A stretch of 64,000 bases of DNA from Roseibium sediminicola (GCF_023156505.1 NZ_JALNMJ010000015.1:96341-160340), one strand, 5' to 3'. Shown: positions 28,181-37,153, counted from the first letter of the stretch. Translations and numbers: made by a program. The notes: generated by a model not told the origin, from the letters alone.

Positions 28181-28393
28181 TCAAACCGTGATGTCGACAG
28201 CGTTGCCGAGACCCGGGATCTGACGCTGTTCGCGGCGATCCTCTTCCTGGGTCGCCTGGGCTTCTTCCAGACGCTCCGCGACCTGGCGCTCCTGATCGTT
28301 CTGGTCCTTGACCGCGTTTGCGGCCAATTCGTTTCGAACGCTTGCGGCGCTGTAAGCGGCCGAGGAGGAGCTGCTGTCGGATACACTCGCCAT
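28181..28393 (-). CDS. Small protein with YjfB-like C-terminus (copy 1 of 3)
   Basis: 70 residues, highly polar and helical, rich in Ser, Ala, Glu, Gln and Arg, ending GLGNAVDITV. The C-terminal hydrophobic signature resembles that of the putative motility protein family YjfB (and of the two neighbours, ending GLGTQVNILA and GLGGTVDVTA). No signal peptide. AGGGAGT precedes the ATG. Convergent with tlpA. Family assignment rests mostly on the C-terminus and on the company it keeps. Confidence 0.55.
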   Translation of the reverse strand: MASVSDSSSSSAAYSAASVRNELAANAVKDQNDQERQVAERLEEAQATQEEDRREQRQIPGLGNAVDITV

Positions 28394-28462
28394 TGCCGGT
28401 ACTCCCTTGGCGTGGTGATGGGGTTATGCCTGTTGCCGGGTCTTTTCCGGTCATCCCTGGTT

Positions 28463-28723
28463 CTAGGCCAGGATGTTGACCTGTGTTCCCAGTCCGTCTT
28501 CCAGGCTGCGCGTTTCGGCGCGATTTTCCAGTTGGTCAGCTTGCCGGCTCAGAAACTCCGCCCGGTTCGTGCTGAATTCTGCCTGACGCTGCACGGTCAC
28601 AGCGGCAGCTTCAGACCGTTTCGCTTTCACCGCCTCGGCTTGCTCCGCGACCTGTTCGGTCCGCGGTGTCGCCAAGTTCGGCTGAAACGCCTGACTTGAT
28701 CCATATCCTATTGCTTCAGGCAT
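28463..28723 (-). CDS. Small protein with YjfB-like C-terminus (copy 2 of 3)
   Basis: 86 residues from the ATG at 28723 (MPEAIGYGSSQAFQPN). The middle is a charged Ala/Glu/Arg/Gln-rich helix that could form a coiled coil (EQVAEQAEAVKAKRSEA, AEFLSRQADQLENRAETR), and the protein ends DGLGTQVNILA, like its neighbours. The frame extends upstream to 28801, but that part is AT-rich and has a different composition, so the shorter start is preferred. Function unknown. Confidence 0.55.
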   Translation of the reverse strand: MPEAIGYGSSQAFQPNLATPRTEQVAEQAEAVKAKRSEAAAVTVQRQAEFSTNRAEFLSRQADQLENRAETRSLEDGLGTQVNILA

Positions 28724-28961
28724 CGTCGTTCCAATCCTTGGATACGATATTGCGACTACATCCTGAGACAAATAGCTGAATTTAAAGGTAAACCCCATCA
28801 CTTACCTTTAGGCAAAGTGAGTCGAATACTGATCTGAAATTGAGAATTTTCTTAAAATTTTATCTATTTGCATCCAACGCATTGAAGGAACACGGGTTCG
28901 CACTTTGTAACGGGCAATGCGGCTCCACCTCAACCGGACCGGCACCACGTTCCCAAGACAT

Positions 28962-28992
28962 CAAAAAACCGCCCGAAAGGTTCGAGCGGTCG
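28962..28992 (-). terminator. Rho-independent terminator after the YjfB-like gene
   Basis: On the minus strand ACCGCTCGAA pairs with TTCGGGCGGT and is followed by six T. It lies about 35 bp past the stop of the gene at 29025 and separates it from the two other small genes. The rest of the roughly 300-bp gap (28724-29024) shows only AT-rich, promoter-like sequence. Confidence 0.8.
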
Positions 28993-29024
28993 CACGATGT
29001 TAAGAAATGGAGATGGGGAAGCGC

Positions 29025-29228
29025 TTAGGCCGTCACGTCAACAGTGCCGCCAAGACCCGGCGCGGGAGCTGCCTGGGCCGATTGCAGATTTTCGGCGCCC
29101 TGCTGCAGCAGCGCCACCAGATTGGCGTCCTGCTGGGCGGCCATTTTCAGCATTTTGGATTGCAGGGCCTGGGCCGTCTGGGCCTGAGACTGTGCAACGA
29201 ATGTATTGGCAATGCCAACGCTGTCCAT
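29025..29228 (-). CDS. Putative motility protein, YjfB family (copy 3 of 3)
   Basis: 67 residues: MDSVGIANTFVAQSQAQTAQ, a helical AQQDANLVALLQQGAENLQ middle and the C-terminus GLGGTVDVTA. Length, the opening and the hydrophobic tail fit the YjfB-like putative motility family (Pfam PF14070), proposed from genomic context to be flagellum-related; direct function is not established. GAGGAG lies upstream of the ATG. It has its own terminator. Confidence 0.7.
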   Translation of the reverse strand: MDSVGIANTFVAQSQAQTAQALQSKMLKMAAQQDANLVALLQQGAENLQSAQAAPAPGLGGTVDVTA

Positions 29229-29297
29229 CTGGAACTCCTCGATTCCACCGCACCCTACCCGCCCGCCCTTAAACAGGCGTTAACACCTTGCGTCCGG

Positions 29298-30797
29298 TCA
29301 GTCGCCCGACTGTTGCCGCAAGGCCGCCCGGCGGACTTTGCCGGATGCGGTGCGCGGCAGGCTGTCGAGCACCCGATAGACCTTCGGCCGCTTGTATTCA
29401 GCAAGGTTCGAGGCGGCATGCGCCGCCAGACGGTCAGCGCTGAAACCGGCCGGATCGCTTGGAACCACAAAGGCCGTGATCAGGCTGATGCCGTCCCGCG
29501 ACGGCACCGCCGTTACCGCAACCTCCTGTACCTGGGGGTCGGCGGACAGCACCCGCTCCACTTCTTCCGGCGCCACCCGGTAGCCGAAGGCATTCATCAG
29601 GTCGTCGGCGCGGCCCTCGTACCAATAGTACCCGTCCTGGTCGGCCCGGGCCCGGTCGCCGGTCAGGAACCAGTCGCCGCGGTACGCGGCCGCTGTTTCG
29701 TCCGGATTGTTCCAATAGCCCAGCATCAGACCCGGCTCGTCGCGATGCACGGCCAGCAGACCCGTTTCGCCGATGGCCGCAAGCTCCCCGCCCTTGCCCG
29801 TTTCGCTCAGGACCGCGACCTTGCGACCCGCCTGCGGCTTGCCGGGCGAACCCTGTTTGACCGGAACTTCGGGGCTGCTTGAGAGATACGTTGATATCTC
29901 GCTCATGCCGAGCGCCTCGTAAAGCTCTCTTCCCGTACGATCTCTCCAGTCACGGTAAAGACCGACGGAGAGGGCTTCACCGGCCGTCAGGCCGTGACGC
30001 AGATCGGGAAAACTCTCCGTCGCGACAGCACCATATTTCAGAATTCTCCGGTAGAGGCTCGGCACGGCGGCAAAGAGCGTTGCCCGGCTTTTCGCAAGCA
30101 GACCCGGCCAGATGTCCGGGTCCCGCGGCCCATCATAGACAATGCTGGTGGCTCCGTTCGCCCAGGGATCCATCAGCCCGGCTCCGAGCGTGTAGGTCCA
30201 GTTGAAGGCGCCGGCGTGCAGCAGACGGTCTTCCGCCTGCAATCCGTACCAGCCCCGGTCCATGGGCCGGCGCGCGGCGGCGGCCCGCTGGGCATGCAAG
30301 ACGCCTTTCGGCTTGCCGCTGGTTCCCGAGGTATAGATCAGGAAGGCGGGATCGTCCGGTTCCGTCTCCGCAAACCGGCCCGGGGCCGTTCGCTTCAGCT
30401 CCAGGATCGCGTCTGGTCCGAGAAACAAGACCCCACCCGGGTCTACCGGCAATGCGGTCCTGCCATCGTGCAGCACCAAGCGCGCGCCGCTGTCGGCAAG
30501 GATCGCTCCAGCCTCGGCTTCCGTCAGTTGGGAAGAGGTGGGGATGGGCACAAAGCCCGCGGCGATCGCACCGAAAAACAACAGCGGGAAATCGCTGGAA
30601 TGGCCGATCCGGAGCAGAATACGATCACCCTGCTTCAGTCCTGCGGCCGACAATCCCCCGGCCACGGCCTGAACAGCCTGCGTCAGGTCCGCAAAACTCC
30701 AGGTTTCCAGGCTTGTCCCGCCCGCGCCGACCACTTCCAGCGCCGTCTTTCCCGGATCGGGCGCGGCGCTGGTCAGGCAGTAGCGGGCAAGGTTCAT
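29298..30797 (-). CDS. AMP-forming acyl-CoA ligase (benzoate-CoA-ligase-like)
   Basis: 499 residues. The enzyme activates a carboxylic acid to an acyl-adenylate and then a CoA thioester. Motifs are YTSGTSGKPKG (P-loop), YEALGMSEIS, the hinge region WFLTGDRARAD..YYWYEGRADD and the catalytic lysine in PRTASGKVRRAAL. The organisation resembles benzoate/aryl-CoA ligases, but the substrate pocket cannot be judged by eye. The start ATG at 30797 is 4 bp past the stop of the dehydrogenase gene, so the two form an operon. Confidence 0.85.
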   Translation of the reverse strand: MNLARYCLTSAAPDPGKTALEVVGAGGTSLETWSFADLTQAVQAVAGGLSAAGLKQGDRILLRIGHSSDFPLLFFGAIAAGFVPIPTSSQLTEAEAGAILADSGARLVLHDGRTALPVDPGGVLFLGPDAILELKRTAPGRFAETEPDDPAFLIYTSGTSGKPKGVLHAQRAAAARRPMDRGWYGLQAEDRLLHAGAFNWTYTLGAGLMDPWANGATSIVYDGPRDPDIWPGLLAKSRATLFAAVPSLYRRILKYGAVATESFPDLRHGLTAGEALSVGLYRDWRDRTGRELYEALGMSEISTYLSSSPEVPVKQGSPGKPQAGRKVAVLSETGKGGELAAIGETGLLAVHRDEPGLMLGYWNNPDETAAAYRGDWFLTGDRARADQDGYYWYEGRADDLMNAFGYRVAPEEVERVLSADPQVQEVAVTAVPSRDGISLITAFVVPSDPAGFSADRLAAHAASNLAEYKRPKVYRVLDSLPRTASGKVRRAALRQQSGD

Positions 30798-30801
30798 TCT
30801 C

Positions 30802-31683
30802 TTATCGGGTCGGTACCGGGTGTTCACCGCGGTAATCGTAAAAACCGCGCTGGGTCTTGCGGCCGAGCCAGCCGGCCTCGACATATTTCACCAGCAACGG
30901 ACACGGCCGGTATTTGGTGTCCGCCAGACCTTCATAGAGCACCTGCATGATCGACAGGCAGGTGTCCAGGCCAATGAAATCGGCCAGCTGCAGCGGACCC
31001 ATTGGGTGGTTTGCACCAAGCCGCATCGCCTTGTCGATGGATTCAACGGACCCGACGCCCTCGTAAAGCGTGTAGATCGCTTCGTTGATCATCGGCAGCA
31101 GAATACGGTTGACCATGAAAGCCGGGAAGTCTTCGGCTACAGCGATCTGCTTGCCCAGCCGGTCACAGAAGCCCTTGGAGGCCTCAAAGGTCTCGTCTTC
31201 GGTGGCAATGCCGCGCACCAGTTCCACCAGCTCCATGATCGGAACCGGGTTCATGAAGTGAATGCCGATAAAGCGTTCCGGCCGGTCCGTGGTCGCGGCA
31301 AGACGTGTGATCGAGATCGAGGACGTATTGGTCGCCAGAATGGCTTCCGGCTTCAGGATCGGGCACAGCTGGGAAAAGATCTTGCGCTTGACCTGCTCGT
31401 TCTCGACGGCCGATTCAATCACCAGGTCCGCGTCGCGCAGCAGATCGAGGTCTTCCGCGGGCTTGATCCGGTCTAGCGCAGCGACACGCTCGTCCTCGGT
31501 GATCAGGGATTTTGAAACCTGACGGGCAAGATTGCCATTGATCGAGGCAAGGCCCGACTCGATCCGCTCCATGGAAAGGTCGCTCAAACCAACTTCGAAG
31601 CCGGCAAGTGCACAAACATGCGCGATCCCGCTGCCCATTTGGCCAGAGCCAATTATGCCGACCTTCTTGATTTCGACTGCCAT
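30802..31683 (-). CDS. 3-hydroxybutyryl-CoA dehydrogenase
   Basis: 293 residues. NAD(P)-dependent oxidation of 3-hydroxyacyl-CoA to 3-oxoacyl-CoA. The dinucleotide loop is [16 protein letters not shown], the catalytic histidine is in [15 protein letters not shown], and [12 protein letters not shown] plus [19 protein letters not shown] mark the C-terminal domain. Residues before the chosen ATG at 31683 are not family-like. It lies downstream of etfBA and upstream of the acyl-CoA ligase, a fatty-acid/PHB-metabolism setting. Confidence 0.93.
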   Translation of the reverse strand: MAVEIKKVGIIGSGQMGSGIAHVCALAGFEVGLSDLSMERIESGLASINGNLARQVSKSLITEDERVAALDRIKPAEDLDLLRDADLVIESAVENEQVKRKIFSQLCPILKPEAILATNTSSISITRLAATTDRPERFIGIHFMNPVPIMELVELVRGIATEDETFEASKGFCDRLGKQIAVAEDFPAFMVNRILLPMINEAIYTLYEGVGSVESIDKAMRLGANHPMGPLQLADFIGLDTCLSIMQVLYEGLADTKYRPCPLLVKYVEAGWLGRKTQRGFYDYRGEHPVPTR

Positions 31684-31762
31684 CCTGAAAATCCGATCCT
31701 TGAATACATCCCGATTGACCGGGTTGCGGGTATTTTTGGCAAGTCTTGCGCCGAACAGCAAG

Positions 31763-31798
31763 AACCCCGGAGCGAAAACTGTGACTCACCCCGGGGTT
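31763..31798 (-). terminator. Possible terminator between etfA and the dehydrogenase gene
   Basis: AACCCCGG and CCGGGGTT pair with a loop of about 20 nt, 20-60 bp downstream of the etfA stop on the minus strand. The T-tract is poor, so termination may be partial. Confidence 0.4.
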
Positions 31799-31820
31799 CG
31801 TGATCAATTTGCCGCAGGTC

Positions 31821-32753
31821 TTACTCCACGGCAGCCTTGAGTTCCGGCAGCGCATCGAACAGATCCGCGACCAGGCCGTAGTCCGCGACCTGGAAGATCG
31901 GAGCTTCTTCGTCCTTGTTGATCGCGACGATCACCTTGGAATCCTTCATGCCGGCAAGGTGCTGGATGGCACCGGAAATACCGCAGGCAATATAGAGGTC
32001 CGGGGCGACGACCTTGCCGGTCTGGCCGACCTGCCAGTCGTTCGGGGCGTAGCCCGCGTCGACGGCGGCGCGGGACGCACCGACGGCGGCGCCGAGCGCG
32101 TCGGCCACCGGCATGATGACTTCCTGGAACTTTTCGGAAGAACCAAGCGCACGGCCGCCGGAGATGATGATCTTCGCGGAGGTCAGTTCCGGACGATCGG
32201 ACTTCGACAGCTCCTCGCCGACGAATTCCGACAGGCCGGAGCCGTCGGTGCCGGACACGGTCTCCACGGACGCTGACCCGCCGGTTTCGGCGGCGGCGAA
32301 GGTCGAGGTCCGCACGGTGATCACCTTTTTCGGGTCACCGGATTTCACCGTCTGGATCGCGTTGCCGGCATAGATCGGACGTTCGAAAGTGTCGGCGTCG
32401 ATGACGGCGGTCACGTCCGAGATCTGCATGACGTCGAGGAGAGCGGCAACGCGCGGCAGGGTGTTCTTGCCGTTGGCGGTGGCAGCTGCAACGATGGCAT
32501 CGTAATCGCCGGCCATGCCGACGATCAGGTCTGCGGTCGGTTCGGCCAGCTGGTGCTCCAGCGCATTGCTTTCGGCGACCAGCACCTTGGCAACGCCGGT
32601 GAGTTTCGCGGCTTCTTCGGCAACGCCCTGGACGCCTTTGCCGGCGACCAGGACATGAACATCGCCGCCAAGGGCAACGGCTGCGGTCACGGCTTTCGCC
32701 GTAGCATCGCTGAGTGCGCCACCGGCATGATCAGCTACAAGAAGTGTTGTCAT
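31821..32753 (-). CDS. etfA: Electron transfer flavoprotein subunit alpha
   Basis: 310 residues. EtfAB carries electrons from acyl-CoA dehydrogenases to ETF:quinone oxidoreductase. The C-terminal FAD domain is clear: [53 protein letters not shown] and [12 protein letters not shown]. It follows etfB by 21 bp on the minus strand. Confidence 0.96.
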   Translation of the reverse strand: MTTLLVADHAGGALSDATAKAVTAAVALGGDVHVLVAGKGVQGVAEEAAKLTGVAKVLVAESNALEHQLAEPTADLIVGMAGDYDAIVAAATANGKNTLPRVAALLDVMQISDVTAVIDADTFERPIYAGNAIQTVKSGDPKKVITVRTSTFAAAETGGSASVETVSGTDGSGLSEFVGEELSKSDRPELTSAKIIISGGRALGSSEKFQEVIMPVADALGAAVGASRAAVDAGYAPNDWQVGQTGKVVAPDLYIACGISGAIQHLAGMKDSKVIVAINKDEEAPIFQVADYGLVADLFDALPELKAAVE

Positions 32754-32774
32754 TGTTTTCCTCCTGCGCCGCCC

Positions 32775-33524
32775 TTAAAGGACACCGGCTTCGTTCTTGA
32801 GTTTGTCGACAAGTTCGCCGACCGAGCCAACCTTGACACCAGCCTGACGGGCAGCCGGCTCTGCGGTGGAGACAACGGTGAGGCGCGGTGTGACGTCGAC
32901 ACCGAAATCGTCCGGAGTTTTCTCGTCGATCGGCTTTTTCTTGGCCTTCATGATGTTCGGCAGCGATGCATAGCGCGGCTCGTTGAGGCGCAGATCGGTG
33001 GTGACGATCGCCGGCAGCTTCAGCTTGATGGTCTGCAGGCCGCCATCGACTTCGCGGGTGACGTCCGCGGTGCCTTCACCGAGATCGACCTTGGACGCGA
33101 ACGTGCCCTGGCTCCAGCCGAGCAGGGCGGCCAGCATCTGGCCGGTCTGGTTGCAGTCGTCATCAATCGCCTGCTTGCCCAGGATCACAAGGCCGGGCTC
33201 TTCCGCCTCGACAATGGCTTTCAGGATCTTGGCAACCGCCAGCGGCTCCGTGGTTTCGTCCGTCTTGACCAGGATGCCGCGGTCGGCGCCCATGGCAAGA
33301 CCGGTGCGCAGGGTCTCGGTCGCCTGCTGCGGGCCGACGGAGACGACAACGACTTCGGTTGCCTTGCCGGCTTCCTTCAGACGCAGTGCTTCTTCCACGG
33401 AAATTTCGTCAAACGGGTTCATGGACATCTTGACGTTGGCAAGATCGACGCCAGAACCATCCGCCTTGACGCGGACCTTCACGTTGTAGTCGATGACCCG
33501 CTTCACGGGTACGAGGATTTTCAT
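32775..33524 (-). CDS. etfB: Electron transfer flavoprotein subunit beta
   Basis: 249 residues, the usual EtfB size. Starts [20 protein letters not shown] and contains [37 protein letters not shown], the AMP-binding strand, and the family segment [19 protein letters not shown]. First gene of the etfB-etfA operon; the 296 bp between it and the anti-sigma gene holds a terminator for the latter and presumably the etf promoter. Confidence 0.96.
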   Translation of the reverse strand: MKILVPVKRVIDYNVKVRVKADGSGVDLANVKMSMNPFDEISVEEALRLKEAGKATEVVVVSVGPQQATETLRTGLAMGADRGILVKTDETTEPLAVAKILKAIVEAEEPGLVILGKQAIDDDCNQTGQMLAALLGWSQGTFASKVDLGEGTADVTREVDGGLQTIKLKLPAIVTTDLRLNEPRYASLPNIMKAKKKPIDEKTPDDFGVDVTPRLTVVSTAEPAARQAGVKVGSVGELVDKLKNEAGVL

Positions 33525-33757
33525 TTGGTCTCAACCTCTTGCTGGGCCGGCTTTCACCGCACCGCTGAACCGGGCTCGCCCGCCAAGATGACGCTAGGTC
33601 ATAAATGGCGGATTTGAGCCAATCGTGGCGCATGGCGGGGGACGGTACTGACCGACACGGCAGCTGTCAATTGCGGTAAAAGGTCTAAGGCGGCAATTTG
33701 CCGGGACTGGGAAAACATGCGTCGCAAAGATGATAGTTCGGCAGCGCAGCAAACACG

Positions 33758-33783
33758 GAAAAACCCGCCCCAAAGGGCGGGTT
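33758..33783 (-). terminator. Rho-independent terminator of the sigma/anti-sigma operon
   Basis: ACCCGCCC pairs with GGGCGGGT around a 4-nt loop and is followed on the minus strand by TTTTT. It lies about 40 bp past the anti-sigma stop at 33821. Confidence 0.85.
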
Positions 33784-33820
33784 CAACAAATTTTGCCGCC
33801 CGGCGGCAAATAGACCTGAC

Positions 33821-34528
33821 TTATATCCCCGGTGTCTGCGGAGAGAACTTGTCGGAGACCGGTTCGGCGAACACCGTAGTCCACGTCCCGCCGCCATCCC
33901 GGCAGGCCGTGCCGCGGATTTTCAGATCCAGGCCCCCAAAGGTCGTCTGGCGCAGATATTGGCGGCACCAGTGACCGCTCTTGCTTCGATAGGTCTTGAT
34001 CGGTGTAAGGACTTCGCTCCAGTCACCTTCCTGACCGACAAAAACCGGTTCGCCGCTAACCTTGGTTTCCAGCGCTTCCTGAACGGTCTGCGCCAACAGG
34101 ATCCGTTCGGTTTCCATATGCGCCGCCAGCGAAGAGACGGCATCGTCCATGCGCGACTGCATCCAGAAGCTGGTGAAGGCAAACGTACCGGCGATCAGAA
34201 CAAGGGCGGCCGCCATCTGGACAAACATTGTTTTCCAGGACGCATGCGCGTGATGCGCGTGATGCGCTGCCGGCAAGTCGCGCCTGGCGAACTCCCGGTC
34301 GATCAGCGCCTGGAACCTTGCCATGGACGCGTCGGGTATGTCGGCGGCAACCGCCTTCTGCAAGACGGTGTTGTCATGAGCCATGTCCCGCAACATCTCG
34401 CTGCCGCCCGGCTGTTTTTCGATGCGCGCGCGAAGAGCCGTTCGCTCCGGCACAGGGCCTTCGCAGTCGAGGATTTTGCCTATGTCCTTGGCAAGCAGGA
34501 TCTGCTCGCGCTTTTCGTCGAATGTCAT
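33821..34528 (-). CDS. Putative membrane anti-sigma factor with surface-antigen-like sensor domain
   Basis: 235 residues, starting with the ATG that overlaps the sigma-factor stop (ATGA). The first about 115 residues are soluble, helical and carry a His-rich run HHAHHAHAS before one membrane helix (TMFVQMAAALVLIAGTFAF). The extracytoplasmic C-terminal part (about 150-235) contains ALETKVSG, LTPIKTYRSKSGHWCRQY and RGTACRDGGGTW, the pattern of 17-kDa/RT0821-type surface antigens, with two conserved cysteines. Position and topology argue for an anti-sigma factor; the sensor domain is shared with the lipoprotein at 35940. Confidence 0.7.
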   Translation of the reverse strand: MTFDEKREQILLAKDIGKILDCEGPVPERTALRARIEKQPGGSEMLRDMAHDNTVLQKAVAADIPDASMARFQALIDREFARRDLPAAHHAHHAHASWKTMFVQMAAALVLIAGTFAFTSFWMQSRMDDAVSSLAAHMETERILLAQTVQEALETKVSGEPVFVGQEGDWSEVLTPIKTYRSKSGHWCRQYLRQTTFGGLDLKIRGTACRDGGGTWTTVFAEPVSDKFSPQTPGI

Positions 34529-35067
34529 CCCATACCCCCTGGCATGCTGCGCAGTCTTGCGTGCGCACCGGTATCCTTGGCCTCCAGCCAATCCCGCAGT
34601 TTCAACCGTGCCCGGGCCAACCGGCTGGTCACGGTGCCGATCGGAACCCCAAGTTCCTCGGCCACATCCTTGTAACTGCGGCCCTCAATGGCGATTTTCA
34701 GAAGGACTTCGCGGCTGTCCTCTTCAAGTTCGCCAATAAAGACCTGCACCCGTTGCAGTTCCAGGCTGCTGGCCGCCGCCTGGGCGCCGTCATAGCTTTC
34801 CTCAAAGTCCAACATCGCCAGGTCGAACAGCCTTGCCCGGTTTGCGGTATCCCGGACGGTGTTGAAATAGAGGTTCTGCAGGATCCGGAACATCCAGCTG
34901 TCAAGCCGCGTGGCCGGATCGAACTGATCGAGAGACCGGATCGCACGCTCGCAAGTTGTCTGAACCAGATCGTCCGCCTGATCCGGATTTCGGCACAGCC
35001 TTAAAGCAAAACTCCTCAGCTTCGGGAGCAGACGGATCATCTCCGTCTTTATTGTTTCTTCAGGCAA
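34525..35067 (-). CDS. ECF-subfamily RNA polymerase sigma factor
   Basis: 180 residues from a TTG at 35067 with CGGAGAA upstream. Region 2 is visible as ALRLCRNPDQADDLVQTTCE and LDSWMFRILQNLYFNTVRD, and region 4 as GRSYKDVAEELGVPIGTV followed by SRLARARLKLRDWL, the helix-turn-helix that reads the -35 box. No sigma-1 or sigma-3 regions, as expected for ECF factors. Translationally coupled to the anti-sigma gene, and divergent from two exported-protein genes that are plausible targets. Confidence 0.9.
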   Translation of the reverse strand: MPEETIKTEMIRLLPKLRSFALRLCRNPDQADDLVQTTCERAIRSLDQFDPATRLDSWMFRILQNLYFNTVRDTANRARLFDLAMLDFEESYDGAQAAASSLELQRVQVFIGELEEDSREVLLKIAIEGRSYKDVAEELGVPIGTVTSRLARARLKLRDWLEAKDTGAHARLRSMPGGMG

Positions 35068-35256
35068 GGAGTTCTCCGCAACACCGCTCTCGGATAGACA
35101 ACACCTGAGCAGACCTTTTGATCCCGGCTTTTTTTAGACTATCTTCGGGAAGAAGACAGAACGCCCGAGTGTTATGTGTGCGAAGGCAACATACCGCTCT
35201 GGAGTCAGGTCTCCAGCGCAGCAGCAACCGAAGTAATCCGCTTGAACCCGAACTCG

Positions 35257-35919
35257 ATGAAACCCACTCGGCAGAATACATTGCAAGACCGCCTCTCTGC
35301 GATGACGCGCGTTCTGTCGGGTGTTGTGGCGGCGGCGATGGTGTTCTCTCTTGTCCTCTTCAGCCCCTTGATCGACTCGAAAGACACGATTGCCGCTGCC
35401 GCACAATCTCACAAAGACCGCGGCGACCGGGCAGATCGTGGCAACCGCGGCGGACGCAACGAACGCGGCGAACGCGGTAACCGCGGCGACCGGGGTGAGC
35501 GCGGCGACCGGGGCGGCCGCGGAGGCCGCAACGGAAATGATCGTGGCGATCGTGGCGGCAATGACAGTGACCGGGACGGCAACGACCGGGGTGGAAACGA
35601 CCGGGGCGGAAACGGCAATAGCGACCGCGGTGGCAAGAACCAGGGAAGCAATGACAGCAATTCCCGCGGCAGCGGCGATCGTGGGTCAAGCTCCTCCTCC
35701 AGCAATTCCGCCAATTCCAGCTCCAGATCAACGCCGGACAAAAACTCCGGATCAGGCTCGAACCAAAAATCGGGCAATTCCGCCACAGAAAAGTCTGGTT
35801 CGGTCGGTTTTCTAGGCCGGATTTTCGGTGGTGGCCAGTTTAGCGGTGACAGCGAACCTTCCGGCGGCTCTCTTTCGCAGCGGGAAGAACGCGAGGCTAT
35901 TCAAAACGGCTGGCAATAG
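35257..35919 (+). CDS. Secreted or membrane-anchored disordered protein rich in RGD/NDRGG repeats
   Basis: About 220 residues from the ATG at 35257 (another ATG at 35302 is possible). One hydrophobic segment (VLSGVVAAAMVFSLVLFSPL) serves as signal or anchor. From nt 35415 to 35670 the protein is an almost pure Arg/Gly/Asp/Asn repeat (units such as DRGDRG, ERGNRG, NDRGGNDRGG), then Ser/Asn-rich to about 35760. The last 40 residues are ordinary (GFLGRIFGGGQFSGD). No family recognised. Divergent from the ECF sigma gene and 20 bp from the next lipoprotein gene. Confidence 0.65.
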   Translation: MKPTRQNTLQDRLSAMTRVLSGVVAAAMVFSLVLFSPLIDSKDTIAAAAQSHKDRGDRADRGNRGGRNERGERGNRGDRGERGDRGGRGGRNGNDRGDRGGNDSDRDGNDRGGNDRGGNGNSDRGGKNQGSNDSNSRGSGDRGSSSSSSNSANSSSRSTPDKNSGSGSNQKSGNSATEKSGSVGFLGRIFGGGQFSGDSEPSGGSLSQREEREAIQNGWQ

Positions 35920-35939
35920 GTCCAAGAGGCGGGATCGCG

Positions 35940-36353
35940 TTGACGGTGTTTGGGTTTGGGGTCCCCAAGGGGATCATTCTTCTCTTTTTCTGCACGAGTG
36001 CTGTTTCAGGTTGTTCCGCATTGTCTTTCGAGGAGCCGTTCGCGTCGCTGCGCGCACCCGCTGCGTCGTCTGACGCGGTCACGGCTCCTTCTGCGCTCCG
36101 CAGTTCCGACAAATCCTTAGCGGACAAGAGCCTTCAGTCGGCCCTGGAAAACGCCGTTTCCGGCAAATCTGTCACCTGGAAAAATCCGGCCAGTGGTGCC
36201 CAGGGGTCGATTACTCCTCTGAAAACCTGGAAAAATGACCAAGGCGCCTATTGCCGGTCCTACAGCGAATGGATCAGGCCGGCCACCGGCAAATCCATCA
36301 GGCGCAATGGGGTTGCCTGCCGGTCACAAAATGCCGTCTGGAAAACCGCCTAG
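35940..36353 (+). CDS. Lipoprotein with 17-kDa/RT0821-type surface antigen domain
   Basis: 137 residues from a TTG at 35940, preceded by AGAGGCGGG. The signal peptide ends in the lipobox VSGC, giving a lipidated N-terminus. The C-terminal 70 residues have the surface-antigen pattern ALENAVSG, ITPLKTWKNDQGAYCRSY and NGVACRSQNAVWKT. The same pattern with matching cysteines forms the C-terminal domain of the anti-sigma protein at 33821. Probably co-transcribed with the disordered protein upstream. Confidence 0.7.
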   Translation: MTVFGFGVPKGIILLFFCTSAVSGCSALSFEEPFASLRAPAASSDAVTAPSALRSSDKSLADKSLQSALENAVSGKSVTWKNPASGAQGSITPLKTWKNDQGAYCRSYSEWIRPATGKSIRRNGVACRSQNAVWKTA

Positions 36354-36413
36354 AGCGGTACCGCTGGCCTTATACCAACCGCTGCAAATTTGGACCGATC
36401 TGACCGCGTATTA

Positions 36414-37106
36414 TTAGCCAAGGTTCCTGTCGAACAGCGGCACGCCGGGGCGCCTCAGCACCAAAACCAGCAGGGCACCCGCTATCAATCCGCCGATATG
36501 GGCGATCCAGGCGACCTGGCTGTCCGATACCGTGACGGCGTTGAAGACCTGGTAAAGGATCCAGGCGCCGAGCAGCCAGACCGCGCTCAGCCGCAGCGGT
36601 ATGCGCCCCAGCACCAGAACCCAGACCTTGACCCTTGGATGCAGCATCAGATAGGCGGCCACCACACCCGAGACCGCGCCGCTGGCACCGATCAGCGGCA
36701 CTTCCGAATTCTGGTCCATGGCCGCATAGGCGAACCCGCCCACGGCCCCGCAGATCAGATAGAAGGCCAGATAGCGCACATGGCCCATGGCGTCCTCGAC
36801 ATTGTCGCCGAACACCCACAGGAACAGCATGTTGCCGATCAGATGCATGAACCCGCCATGCAGGAAGGCATAGGTGACCACCGACATCCAGTCCGGCAGC
36901 ACCTGGAGCTGCGGTGCCAGATCGCGATGGTCGAAAAAAACCACCGGAATCAGGCCGAAGGAATAGGACGACGTGCCGACTGCCGATTGGGACCCCGCTC
37001 CCTGATAGACCAGGAATATCAGCACGGTGACCGCGATGATGCCCAGATTGACGAAGGGCAGGGGCACATGCACCAGACGGTTCTGGTCGTGAAGGGGGAG
37101 GAACAT
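36414..37106 (-). CDS. Rhomboid-family intramembrane serine protease
   Basis: 230 residues with six or seven helices. Catalytic Ser142 lies in GASGAVSG, His203 in VAWIAHIGGL, and the oxyanion-hole segment is FLHGGFMHLIGNMLFLW (H83, H88, N92). Rhomboids cleave membrane-protein substrates within the bilayer. N-terminus MFLPLHDQNRLV is typical of alphaproteobacterial members. Convergent with the lipoprotein gene; upstream is the cobalamin adenosyltransferase on the same strand. Confidence 0.92.
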   Translation of the reverse strand: MFLPLHDQNRLVHVPLPFVNLGIIAVTVLIFLVYQGAGSQSAVGTSSYSFGLIPVVFFDHRDLAPQLQVLPDWMSVVTYAFLHGGFMHLIGNMLFLWVFGDNVEDAMGHVRYLAFYLICGAVGGFAYAAMDQNSEVPLIGASGAVSGVVAAYLMLHPRVKVWVLVLGRIPLRLSAVWLLGAWILYQVFNAVTVSDSQVAWIAHIGGLIAGALLVLVLRRPGVPLFDRNLG

Positions 37107-37153
37107 CCGGCGCCCGCCTCAGCCGATCACGGGAAGCGGTGCGGGCCGGGCCG

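Noticed and set aside
35068..35256. Possible ECF promoter in front of the sigma gene (GGGATC and GTCTA about 17 bases apart)
   Set aside because: Too loose by eye; no matching copy was found before the divergent genes.
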